A stretch of 64,000 bases of DNA, from contig CAWZYM010000277.1 of NCBI GenBank assembly GCA_963966185.1, forward strand, positions 1-64,000, in the 5' to 3' direction. Positions 27,660 through 38,809 of this stretch are shown one piece after another (the stretch's first letter is position 1; each line of letters opens with the position of its first letter). Both the position numbers and the translations under genes were made by a program. Below the pieces are notes generated by a model that saw only the letters and a program-made list of their open reading frames with translations, ran no database searches and was not told where the DNA came from. The DNA is from Rhabditoides inermis. Lineage: Eukaryota > Nematoda > Chromadorea > Rhabditida > Rhabditidae.

Positions 27660-30600
27660 TCGTCCGACACAAACATTCACTTTACATCCACTCCCACTCA
27701 TTCTCGGTCGACGGATTATGTTTCCGCTCGTCGGATTCTGATTGTCCGACACAAACGTTCACTTTACATCCACTCCCACTCATTCTCGGTCGACGGATTC
27801 TGTTTCCGCTCGTCGGATTATGATCGCCCAACACAAACATTCACTTTACATCCACTCCCACTCATTCTCGGTCGACGGATTCTGTTTCCGCTCGTCGGAT
27901 TCTGATCGTCCGACACAAACATTAAACATTCACTTTACATCCACTCCCACTCATTCTCGGTCAACGGATTCTGTTTCCGCTCGTCGGATTCTGATCGTCC
28001 AACACAAACATTCACTTTACATACACTCCCACTCATTCTCGGTCGACGGATTATGTTTCCGCTCGTCGGACTCTGATCGTCCGACACAAACATTCACTTT
28101 ACATCCACTCCCACTCATTCTCGGTCGACGGATTCTGTTTCCGCTCGTCGGATTCTGATCGACCGACACAAACATTCACTTTACATCCACTCCCACTCAT
28201 TCTCGGTCGACGGATTATGTTTCCGCTCGTCGGATTCTGATTGTCCGACACAAACGTTCACTTTACATCCACTCCCACTCATTCTCGGTCGACGGATTCT
28301 GTTTCCGCTCGTCGGATTCTGATCGTCCGACACAAACATTCACTTTACATCCACTCCCACTCATTCTCGGTCGACGGATTATGTTTCCGCTCGTCGGATT
28401 CTGATCGTCCGACACAAACGTTCACTTTACATCCACTCCCACTCATTCTCGGTCGACGGATTTTGTTTCCGCTCGTCGGATTCTGATCGTCCGACACAAA
28501 CATTCACTTTACATCCACTCCCACTCATTCTCGGTCGACGGATTCTGTTTCCGCTCGTCGGATTCTGATTGTCCGACACAAACGTTCACTTTACATCCAC
28601 TCCCACTCATTCTCGGTCGACGGATTCTGTTTCCGCTCGTCGGATTCTGATCGTCCGACACAAACATTCACTTTACATCCACTCCCACTCATTCTCGGTC
28701 GACGGATTCTGTTTCCGCTCGTCGGATTATGATCGTCCAACACAAACATTAATTTTACATCCACTCCCACTCATTCTCGGTCGACGGATTATGTTTCCGC
28801 TCGTCGGATTCTGATTGTCCGACACAAACGTTCACTTTACATCCACTCCCACTCATTCTCGGTCGACGGATTCTGTTTCCGCTCGTCGGATTATGATCGC
28901 CCAACACAAACATTCACTTTACATCCACTCCCACTCATTCTCGGTCGACGGATTCTGTTTCCGCTCGTCGGATTCTGATCGTCCGACACAAACATTAAAC
29001 ATTCACTTTACATCCACTCCCACTCATTCTCGGTCAACGGATTCTGTTTCCGCTCGTCGGATTCTGATCGTCCAACACAAACATTCACTTTACATACACT
29101 CCCACTCATTCTCGGTCGACGGATTATGTTTCCGCTCGTCGGACTCTGATCGTCCGACACAAACATTCACTTTACATCCACTCCCACTCATTCTCGGTCG
29201 ACGGATTCTGTTTCCGCTCGTCGGATTCTGATCGACCGACACAAACATTCACTTTACATCCACTCCCACTCATTCTCGGTCGACGGATTATGTTTCCGCT
29301 CGTCGGATTCTGATTGTCCGACACAAACGTTCACTTTACATCCACTCCCACTCATTCTCGGTCGACGGATTCTGTTTCCGCTCGTCGGATTCTGATCGTC
29401 CGACACAAACATTCACTTTACATCCACTCCCACTCATTCTCGGTCGACGGATTATGTTTCCGCTCGTCGGATTCTGATCGTCCGACACAAACGTTCACTT
29501 TACATCCACTCCCACTCATTCTCGGTCGACAAATTTTGTTTCCGCTCGTCGGATTCTGATCGTCCGACACAAACATTCACTTTACATCCACTCCCACTCA
29601 TTCTCGGTCGACGGATTATGTTTCCGCTCGTCGGATTCTGATTGTCCGACACAAACGTTCACTTTACATCCACTCCCACTCATTCTCGGTCGACGGATTC
29701 TGTTTCCGCTCGTCGGATTCTGATCGTCCGACACAAACATTCACTTTACATCCACTCCCACTCATTTTCGGTCGACGGATTCTGTTTCCGCTCGTCGGAT
29801 TATGATCGTCCAACACAAACATTAACTTTACATCCACTCCCACTCATTCTCGGTCGACGGATTCTGTTTCCGCTCGTCGGATTCTGATCGTCCGACACAA
29901 ACATTCACTTTACATCCATTCCCACTCATTCTCGGTCGACGGACTCTGTTTCCGCTCGTCGGATTCTGATCGTCCGACACAAACATTCACTTTACATCTA
30001 GTCCCACTCATTCTCGGTCGACGGATTCCGTTTCCGCTCGTCGGATTCTGATCGTCCGACACAAACATTCACCTTACATCCACTCCAACTCATTCTCGGT
30101 CGACGGATTCTGTTTCCGCTCGTCGGATTCTGATCGTCCGACACAAACATTCACTTACATCCACTCCCACTCATTCTCGGTCGACGGATTATGTTTCCGC
30201 TCGTCGGATTCTGATTGTCCGACACAAACGTTCACTTTACATCCACTCCCACTCATTCTCGGTCGACGGATTCTGTTTCCGCTCGTCGGATTCTGATCGT
30301 CCGACACAAACATTCACTTTACATCTAGTCCCACTCTTTCTCGGTCGACGGATTCCGTTTCCGCTCGTCGGATTCTGATCGTCCGACACAAACATTCACC
30401 TTACATCCACTCCCACTCATTCTCGGTCGACGGATTCCGTTTCCGCTCGTCGGATTCTGATCGTCCGACACAAACATTCACCTTACATCCACTCCAACTC
30501 ATTCTCGGTCGACGGATTCTGTTTCCGCTCGTCGGATTCTGATCGTCCGACACAAACATTCACTTTACATCCACTCCCACTCATTCTCGGTCGACGGATT

Positions 30601-33425
30601 ATGTTTCCGCTCGTCGGATTCTGATTGTCCGACACAAACGTTCACTTTACATCCACTCCCACTCATTCTCGGTCGACGGATTCTGTTTCCGCTCGTCGGA
30701 TTATGATCGCCCAACACAAACATTCACTTTACATCCACTCCCACTCATTCTCGGTCGACGGATTCTGTTTCCGCTCGTCGGATTCTGATCGTCCGACACA
30801 AACATTAAACATTCACTTTACATCCACTCCCACTCATTCTCGGTCAACGGATTCTGTTTCCGCTCGTCGGATTCTGATCGTCCAACACAAACATTCACTT
30901 TACATACACTCCCACTCATTCTCGGTCGACGGATTATGTTTCCGCTCGTCGGACTCTGATCGTCCGACACAAACATTCACTTTACATCCACTCCCACTCA
31001 TTCTCGGTCGACGGATTCTGTTTCCGCTCGTCGGATTCTGATCGACCGACACAAACATTCACTTTACATCCACTCCCACTCATTCTCGGTCGACGGATTA
31101 TGTTTCCGCTCGTCGGATTCTGATTGTCCGACACAAACGTTCACTTTACATCCACTCCCACTCATTCTCGGTCGACGGATTCTGTTTCCGCTCGTCGGAT
31201 TCTGATCGTCCGACACAAACATTCACTTTACATCCACTCCCACTCATTCTCGGTCGACGGATTATGTTTCCGCTCGTCGGATTCTGATCGTCCGACACAA
31301 ACGTTCACTTTACATCCACTCCCACTCATTCTCGGTCGACGGATTTTGTTTCCGCTCGTCGGATTCTGATCGTCCGACACAAACATTCACTTTACATCCA
31401 CTCCCACTCATTCTCGGTCGACGGATTCTGTTTCCGCTCGTCGGATTCTGATTGTCCGACACAAACGTTCACTTTACATCCACTCCCACTCATTCTCGGT
31501 CGACGGATTCTGTTTCCGCTCGTCGGATTCTGATCGTCCGACACAAACATTCACTTTACATCCACTCCCACTCATTCTCGGTCGACGGATTCTGTTTCCG
31601 CTCGTCGGATTATGATCGTCCAACACAAACATTAATTTTACATCCACTCCCACTCATTCTCGGTCGACGGATTATGTTTCCGCTCGTCGGATTCTGATTG
31701 TCCGACACAAACGTTCACTTTACATCCACTCCCACTCATTCTCGGTCGACGGATTCTGTTTCCGCTCGTCGGATTATGATCGCCCAACACAAACATTCAC
31801 TTTACATCCACTCCCACTCATTCTCGGTCGACGGATTCTGTTTCCGCTCGTCGGATTCTGATCGTCCGACACAAACATTAAACATTCACTTTACATCCAC
31901 TCCCACTCATTCTCGGTCAACGGATTCTGTTTCCGCTCGTCGGATTCTGATCGTCCAACACAAACATTCACTTTACATACACTCCCACTCATTCTCGGTC
32001 GACGGATTATGTTTCCGCTCGTCGGACTCTGATCGTCCGACACAAACATTCACTTTACATCCACTCCCACTCATTCTCGGTCGACGGATTCTGTTTCCGC
32101 TCGTCGGATTCTGATCGACCGACACAAACATTCACTTTACATCCACTCCCACTCATTCTCGGTCGACGGATTATGTTTCCGCTCGTCGGATTCTGATTGT
32201 CCGACACAAACGTTCACTTTACATCCACTCCCACTCATTCTCGGTCGACGGATTCTGTTTCCGCTCGTCGGATTCTGATCGTCCGACACAAACATTCACT
32301 TTACATCCACTCCCACTCATTCTCGGTCGACGGATTATGTTTCCGCTCGTCGGATTCTGATCGTCCGACACAAACGTTCACTTTACATCCACTCCCACTC
32401 ATTCTCGGTCGACAAATTTTGTTTCCGCTCGTCGGATTCTGATCGTCCGACACAAACATTCACTTTACATCCACTCCCACTCATTCTCGGTCGACGGATT
32501 ATGTTTCCGCTCGTCGGATTCTGATTGTCCGACACAAACGTTCACTTTACATCCACTCCCACTCATTCTCGGTCGACGGATTCTGTTTCCGCTCGTCGGA
32601 TTCTGATCGTCCGACACAAACATTCACTTTACATCCACTCCCACTCATTTTCGGTCGACGGATTCTGTTTCCGCTCGTCGGATTATGATCGTCCAACACA
32701 AACATTAACTTTACATCCACTCCCACTCATTCTCGGTCGACGGATTCTGTTTCCGCTCGTCGGATTCTGATCGTCCGACACAAACATTCACTTTACATCC
32801 ATTCCCACTCATTCTCGGTCGACGGACTCTGTTTCCGCTCGTCGGATTCTGATCGTCCGACACAAACATTCACTTTACATCTAGTCCCACTCATTCTCGG
32901 TCGACGGATTCCGTTTCCGCTCGTCGGATTCTGATCGTCCGACACAAACATTCACCTTACATCCACTCCAACTCATTCTCGGTCGACGGATTCTGTTTCC
33001 GCTCGTCGGATTCTGATCGTCCGACACAAACATTCACTTACATCCACTCCCACTCATTCTCGGTCGACGGATTATGTTTCCGCTCGTCGGATTCTGATTG
33101 TCCGACACAAACGTTCACTTTACATCCACTCCCACTCATTCTCGGTCGACGGATTCTGTTTCCGCTCGTCGGATTCTGATCGTCCGACACAAACATTCAC
33201 TTTACATCTAGTCCCACTCTTTCTCGGTCGACGGATTCCGTTTCCGCTCGTCGGATTCTGATCGTCCGACACAAACATTCACCTTACATCCACTCCCACT
33301 CATTCTCGGTCGACGGATTCCGTTTCCGCTCGTCGGATTCTGATCGTCCGACACAAACATTCACCTTACATCCACTCCAACTCATTCTCGGTCGACGGAT
33401 TCTGTTTCCGCTCGTCGGATTCTGA
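27660..33425 (+). repeat. 2,883-bp tandem duplication inside block copy 2
   Basis: Variant units at 27742, 28241, 28569, 28815, 29314 and 29642 recur at 30625, 31124, 31452, 31698, 32197 and 32525, a constant 2,883 bp. This equals 35 x 82 plus 13, matching two +7 units and one -1 unit per copy. Copy 1 has the segment once (from about 13.33 kb). Boundaries are good to within about one unit. Confidence 0.85.
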
Positions 33426-35951
33426 TCGTCCGACACAAACATTCACTTTACATCCACTCCCACTCATTCTCGGTCGACGGATTATGTTTCCGCTCGTCGG
33501 ATTCTGATTGTCCGACACAAACGTTCACTTTACATCCACTCCCACTCATTCTCGGTCGACGGATTCTGTTTCCGCTCGTCGGATTCTGATCGTCCGACAC
33601 AAACATTCACTTTACATCCACTCCCACTCATTCTCGGTCGACGGATTATGTTTCCGCTCGTCGGATTCTGATTGTCCGACACAAACGTTCACTTTACATC
33701 CACTCCCACTCATTCTCGGTCGACGGATTCTGTTTCCGCTCGTCGGATTATGATCGCCCAACACAAACATTCACTTTACATCCACTCCCACTCATTCTCG
33801 GTCGACGGATTCTGTTTCCGCTCGTCGGATTCTGATCGTCCGACACAAACATTAAACATTCACTTTACATCCACTCACACTCATTCTCGGTCAACGGATT
33901 CTGTTTCCGCTCGTCGGATTCTGATCGTCCAACACAAACATTCACTTTACATACACTCCCACTCATTCTCGGTCGACGGATTATGTTTCCGCTCGTCGGA
34001 CTCTGATCGTCCGACACAAACATTCACTTTACATCCACTCCCACTCATTCTCGGTCGACGGATTCTGTTTCCGCTCGTCGGATTCTGATCGACCGACACA
34101 AACATTCACTTTACATCCACTCCCACTCATTCTCGGTCGACGGATTATGTTTCCGCTCGTCGGATTCTGATTGTCCGACACAAACGTTCACTTTACATCC
34201 ACTCCCACTCATTCTCGGTCGACGGATTCTGTTTCCGCTCGTCGGATTCTGATCGTCCGACACAAACATTCACTTTACATCTCGGTCGACGGATTCTGTT
34301 TCCGCTCGTCGGATTCTGATCGTCCGACACAAACATTCACTTTACTTCAACTCCCACTCAATCTCGCTCGACGGATTCTGTTTCCGCTCGTCGGATTCTG
34401 ATCGTCCGACACAAATATTCACTTTACATCCACTCCCACTCATTCTCGGTCGACGGATTCTGTTTCCGCTCGTCGGATTCTGATCGTCCGACACAAACAT
34501 TCACTTTACATCCACTCCCACTCATTCTCGGTCGACGGATTCTGTTTCCGCTCGTCGGATTATGATCGCCCAACACAAACATTCACTTTACATCAACTCC
34601 CACTCAATCTCGCTCGACGAATTCTGTTTCCGCTCGTCGGATTCTGATCGTCCGACACAAACATTCACTTTACATCCACTCCCACTCATTCTCGGTCGAC
34701 GGATTCTGTTTCCGCTCGTCGGATTATGATCGTCCAACACAAACATTCACTTTACATCCACTCTCACTCATTCTCGGTCGACGGATTCTGTTTCCGCTCG
34801 TCGGATTCTGATCGTCCGACACAAACATTCACTTTACATCCACTCCCACTCATTCTCGGTCGACGGATTCTGTTTCCGCTCGTCGGATTATGATCGCCCA
34901 ACACAAACATTCACTTTACATCAACTCCCACTCAATCTCGCTCGACGGATTCTGTTTCCGCTCGTCGGATTCTGATCGTCGGACACAAACATTCACTTTA
35001 CATCAACTCCCACTCATTCTCGGTCGACGGATTCTGTTTCCGCTCGTCGGATTATGATCGCCCAACACAAACATTCACTTTACATCAACTCCCACTCAAT
35101 CTCGCTCGACGGATTCTGTTTCCGCTCGTCGGATTCTGATCGTCCGACACAAACATTCACTTTACATCCACTCCCACTCATTCTCGGTCGACGGATTCTG
35201 TTTCCGCTCGTCGGATTCTGATCGTCCGACACAAACATTCACTTTACATCCACTCCCACTCATTCTCGGTCGACGGATTCTGTTTCCGCTCGTCGGATTC
35301 TGATCGTCCGACACAAACATTCACTTTACATCCACTCCCACTCATTCTCGGTCGACGGATTCTGTTTCCGCTCGTCGGATTCTGATCGTCCGACACAAAC
35401 ATTCACTTTACATCCACTCCCACTCATTCTCGGTCGACGGATTCTGTTTCCGCTCGTCGGATTATGATCGCCCAACACAAACATTCACTTTACATCAACT
35501 CCCACTCAATCTCGCTCGACGAATTCTGTTTCCGCTCGTCGGATTCTGATCGTCCGACACAAACATTCACTTTACATCCACTCCCACTCATTCTCGGTCG
35601 ACGGATTCTGTTTCCGCTCGTCGGATTATGATCGTCCAACACAAACATTCACTTTACATCCACTCTCACTCATTCTCGGTCGACGGATTCTGTTTCCGCT
35701 CGTCGGATTCTGATCGTCCGACACAAACATTCACTTTACATCCACTCCCACTCATTCTCGGTCGACGGATTCTGTTTCCGCTCGTCGGATTATGATCGCC
35801 CAACACAAACATTCACTTTACATCAACTCCCACTCATTCTCGGTCGACGGATTCTGTTTCCGCTCGTCGGATTCTGATCGTCCGACACAAACATTCACTT
35901 TACATCCACTCCCACTCATTCTCGGTCGACGGATTCTGTTTCCGCTCGTCG

Positions 35952-35956
35952 GATTC
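35952..35956 (+). other. 5-bp target site duplication, left copy (GATTC)
   Basis: GATTC lies immediately before the 5' LTR and again immediately after the 3' LTR at 45470-45474. A 5-bp duplication is typical of BEL/Pao and many other LTR elements. The intact, single-copy site is seen in the paralogous satellite block at 18737-18741. Confidence 0.92.
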
Positions 35957-36629
35957 TGTCGTGGAACGACGCGACTATCGATACGTTGCATAATACGCGT
36001 TGGGAATACGGACTAATGGCGTTCATTTGTTAATCGGTCACGCCAATGAGGAAATGTCTAGACAACAGACGTTGCGGGCAGTACAAAAGAGAGGGGCCAC
36101 GGCCCAGCAGCAGTCATTTCAACTTTGCTCTGAGAAAACCAGTCTTGTGAGCAATTACTGTCCTCCGCGACCAATCGAATCTCCTCCGGGATTCAAAAGC
36201 TTTCTTGTCCTTTTGGACTACCCCTTTTCGTCTCCTCTGAGACCAATCCGACCCGACCACTCCCAGCGTTTCGGTCAGCACATACAACTCACTCATAGAG
36301 CAGTGTCGCGTGTTCTAATCCACCGTCCACTCTCGTATACGGTCAGTGCAAAGCGGCACGTGGCGTTCTGACCTACCACTGTGATTCTCTCTGAGGATCA
36401 CTTCGAAACGTACATAAGTCCGCTCTAAGGCAACTGGAAGTCCAGCGACTCTCCAACCGTCCGCAACTGCCCGTCTCCGAAGGACTTAACTTGTTTCGAT
36501 TGCATGCGATAAACACTTGTGAATTGATTGTGTTGTTGTGCTGTGCTTGAAGCATTGGAAGTGATACTGGTTACAGTATTCCTGTTGGGAGAAGGTTGTC
36601 GGTTGTGGCGAGTAGTCTGTTTCCGCTTA
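35957..36629 (+). repeat. 5' LTR (673 bp)
   Basis: Limits were set by identity to 44797-45469 (constant offset 8,840), by the target duplication outside and by the primer site inside. The LTR starts TG but ends TA rather than CA. An inverted repeat GTCGT-GGA-ACGAC lies at the very start (35958-35970). I could not place a TATA box or poly(A) signal with confidence; TACATAAG near 36411 is a weak candidate. Confidence 0.95.
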
Positions 36630-36642
36630 TGGTGCATCGGCC
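36630..36642 (+). promoter_or_regulatory. Primer-binding site, tRNA-Gly type
   Basis: TGGTGCATCGGCC begins directly after the 5' LTR. It is complementary to the 3' end of animal tRNA-Gly(GCC), including the added CCA, over 13 bases (tRNA sequence from general knowledge). It would prime minus-strand DNA synthesis, and it fixes the LTR end at 36629. Confidence 0.85.
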
Positions 36643-36802
36643 TATCGGATAACGTCCCGTAGCCGCAGACAAAGACACTCGAAGCCACCCAAACAACCAA
36701 GTTATCTCGAGAATCGATCGATATCCTATCGATATCTTATCGAAGTCAACTGATATCTGTCCATATCCAGTACGTAACACATCCAGTATTGATCACACTA
36801 CG
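36643..36802 (+). other. Untranslated leader of the retrotransposon
   Basis: This 160-bp leader lies between the primer site and the Gag ATG. It contains clustered ATCGAT/ATATC motifs (about 36713-36743) and two ATCCAGTA copies near 36765 and 36781. GTACGT at 36770-36775 is a possible 5' splice site for a subgenomic mRNA; this is a candidate only. Confidence 0.5.
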
Positions 36803-38809
36803 ATGACGCACGTTCGCAAGAACGAGAAGATCATCATTGATGGAAACATCAAGAAGATGAAAGATGCCATGGAGAAGGCCGAAGCCGCAAAGATGAACGA
36901 CGAGTTCAGCGCGGCCACCGAAGCTACCTTCCTCCTCTTGCGCACGATCATCAACGAACTCGAAGCAACCATCGAGAAGATTGAGAACCGTGTCTACTCC
37001 TCCATGAACACCGAAGGTGTGACGGAATTCGAGGAGTACACTGAATCGATCAACTACCCCATGATCACCATGGAGGCCAGGGACTTTCTGAACACCCACA
37101 TGGCGATGTTCGAGCAGAGGAAAGGAAACACTCCCAACCACTCGATGAAGCTGAACGGGCTGAACGGATCTCTCAACAAGTCCAAGTCAGCCGTCTCCAT
37201 CCACACGGCCGAAACATCCGGAACAGCTATCGAACACAACGGGGCTCCGAACATGCCTATGATGGGACACTTCCCCAGTGGAAACAACCACAACAAGCAG
37301 GAACAGAACATGATGCAGGAGAACTACGGGAAGTTCTTCAACTACGGCCAGGCTCCCATCTACAGCCCCAACATGTTCGGACCGGACACAGACCCCAGGA
37401 CCACCCTCCACCGCAACAACTACGGTCTGGGACAGCCCATGCCAAGGCAGAACATCGACCCATCGTTGTTCCGGGCGACAGCCGGTGGAGACAACTTCGA
37501 TCACTCCACCCCCAACTACAACACGAAGCCGAGCTATCGTCAGCACACCAACCTCACCCCGGAGTACTCGAAGAACAAAGACTTCAGGGTCAAGTTCGGC
37601 AACCTGAAACTCCCCAAGTTCAACAGTGCCAACACGTTTGCGGCGTTCTGGGAGATGTACCAGCCGCTGGTGTTCGTGCGCCAAGATGTGCCGGATTCGG
37701 AAAAGCTCTTCCTCCTTCTAGAAGCTTGTGAGGACGAGAGGGAGAAATCGTTCCTTCCCAAGGAAGGCGGGAAAATCCAGTTCGTGATCGACTATCTGAT
37801 GGAAAAATACATGCACCCCTCTGAGATTCAGGCTGAAATCCGCCGCCTCATTCAGAAGCAACCAAAGATGACTGACGGATACAGTCTGAACGATCTGAGG
37901 AACCGGTACGAGGACATCTGCATCATCATCAGTGCCATTCAGCGCGCTCACAACCAGCTCGGAATCCGAATGCCTGAAGTCGAAACGGGCCTCGGAACGG
38001 CATCGACTCTTCTCGAGAAACTGCCTCCCCGGGTCCAGAGACACATCAAAAAAGAGAACGTATACAACAACCGCTTTGGGATGATCACCAACCTCGATCA
38101 GCTGCAGCGATCGCTACACAACTGCATCATCTACGAACGCGAGGTCAACAGCCACAGCGAGGACACAAACGCGACCCACCCCACGGTGCATACCACGAAC
38201 ATGCACATGAACAGTGATGAACTGGGGGAGGTAACGATGCTCACACTGCCCCAGCGCCAGCGCGCATTCGACAACAAGGGATGCATCTTCTGTGGAAGCA
38301 CCATGCACACTTCCGTGCTCTGCAAGGTGCGGAATCCCACCCCTCTCAAGATTCAGATTGTCCGAGCGGCCGGCGTCTGCCAGAAGTGCTACTTGCCCGG
38401 GCACTATGGATCACAGTGCGAGAACGTGAAGTCCAACTGCGTCACGTGCGGCAAGCCGCACAGAAACGAGCTCTGCCTCCAAGCCGCCAGAATGGAAAGG
38501 ACGGTGAACAGCACCCCTCCCAGTCACTTTCCGAGGACGCAGTATGCTACCCAGAATCAGCAGAACCAGTACCAGGGAGGAAAGCACCAGCAGCCACACA
38601 ACAACGGTCAAAACGGCCAGCGGCCGCACCGCATGAACCCTCAGAACACCCCAGCCGTGCATCTGGCCAACGAGGGATACAACGACCACGAGGAGGAGTA
38701 CCCGATGCCGGACACGGAAGGGGACCGCCCCCTCCCCAGAACCGATGAAGAGAACATCTTCGAACAGAATGAACAGGAACAGGAGACAGAATTTTTTCCT
38801 GAACAATGA
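36803..38809 (+). CDS. gag: Gag polyprotein of the BEL/Pao element
   Basis: This 668-residue structural protein should form the virus-like particle and package element RNA. Residues 1-65 are charged and helical, likely a coiled coil. Residues 110-255 are Asn/Gln/Pro-rich and low in complexity. Residues about 260-445 resemble the DUF1759 capsid region of Pao elements (LKLPKFNS...FWEMY). Three zinc knuckles follow: C494-C497-H502-C507 and C526-C529-H534-C539 (both CX2CX4HX4C), and C546-C549-H553-C558 (CX2CX3HX4C). The tail from 575 is Gln/Asn- then acid-rich. Codons end mostly in C or G, unlike Pol. The ATG at 36803 is the first plausible start after the leader. The stop at 38807 lies inside the Pol frame. 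Confidence 0.93.
   Translation: MTHVRKNEKIIIDGNIKKMKDAMEKAEAAKMNDEFSAATEATFLLLRTIINELEATIEKIENRVYSSMNTEGVTEFEEYTESINYPMITMEARDFLNTHMAMFEQRKGNTPNHSMKLNGLNGSLNKSKSAVSIHTAETSGTAIEHNGAPNMPMMGHFPSGNNHNKQEQNMMQENYGKFFNYGQAPIYSPNMFGPDTDPRTTLHRNNYGLGQPMPRQNIDPSLFRATAGGDNFDHSTPNYNTKPSYRQHTNLTPEYSKNKDFRVKFGNLKLPKFNSANTFAAFWEMYQPLVFVRQDVPDSEKLFLLLEACEDEREKSFLPKEGGKIQFVIDYLMEKYMHPSEIQAEIRRLIQKQPKMTDGYSLNDLRNRYEDICIIISAIQRAHNQLGIRMPEVETGLGTASTLLEKLPPRVQRHIKKENVYNNRFGMITNLDQLQRSLHNCIIYEREVNSHSEDTNATHPTVHTTNMHMNSDELGEVTMLTLPQRQRAFDNKGCIFCGSTMHTSVLCKVRNPTPLKIQIVRAAGVCQKCYLPGHYGSQCENVKSNCVTCGKPHRNELCLQAARMERTVNSTPPSHFPRTQYATQNQQNQYQGGKHQQPHNNGQNGQRPHRMNPQNTPAVHLANEGYNDHEEEYPMPDTEGDRPLPRTDEENIFEQNEQEQETEFFPEQ
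38637..38809 (+). other. Gag-Pol overlap (+1 frame)
   Basis: The Pol frame is open from 38637 (a TGA in that frame ends at 38636) and overlaps Gag for 173 nt. Pol is +1 relative to Gag. Pol has its own ATG at 38745, 62 nt before the Gag stop codon. A run of six T (38792-38797) is the only homopolymer in the overlap. Pol could be made by +1 frameshifting or by reinitiation at that ATG; the sequence does not decide. Confidence 0.7.

Larger units (their letters stand above)
3292..35956 (+). repeat. 82-bp satellite array, proximal part
   Basis: This is a head-to-tail array with an 82-bp period, about 32.7 kb long. A typical unit starts GGATTCTGATCGTCCGACAC, runs through a CACTCCCACTCATTC stretch, then a GTCGAC (SalI) site, a second GGATTCTG, and ends TTTCCGCTCGTC. 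The second GGATTCTG lies 20 bp before the next unit start, so each unit has an internal direct repeat. Other unit lengths occur: 62 bp (near 3600, 4240 and 4790), 67 bp (near 17065, 18855, 18925 and 34280), 89 bp with an extra TAAACAT (first near 13593) and 81 bp (near 15820). There is one stop (TGA) per unit on the + strand, and 82 is 1 modulo 3, so frames close after 246 nt. No sign of coding function. Confidence 0.98.
20728..35956 (+). repeat. Higher-order block copy 2, left part (split by the retrotransposon)
   Basis: This tandem copy of 6478-20727 is nearly identical but longer. The offset to copy 1 is 14,250 up to about 25.6 kb, 14,332 from about 26.7 kb (one extra unit) and 17,215 from about 31.1 kb (an additional 2,883-bp duplication). 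It stops at 35956, equivalent to 18741 of copy 1, where the LTR element is inserted. It resumes at 45470 and ends near 47460. Confidence 0.9.

Noticed and set aside
3280..35956. Dozens of 74-138-residue open frames (HFTSTPTHSRSTDSVSARR type and reverse-strand MSGSGCKVNVC type)
   Set aside because: They recur with the satellite period. The unit is 82 bp (1 modulo 3) with one + strand stop, so every frame closes after 246 nt. Most begin at non-ATG triplets. They are products of the repeat, not genes.
3292..35956. CRISPR-like array (regular repeats)
   Set aside because: There are no unique spacers; the entire 82-bp unit is repeated, and the host gene is eukaryotic.
36000..36371. 123-codon open frame inside each LTR
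   Set aside because: It begins at TTG, has no recognisable domain and lies in LTR regulatory sequence; identity between the two LTRs gives it no extra weight.
37187..37684. Reverse-strand frames within gag
   Set aside because: They are mirror frames of a GC-rich coding region with no domain support.
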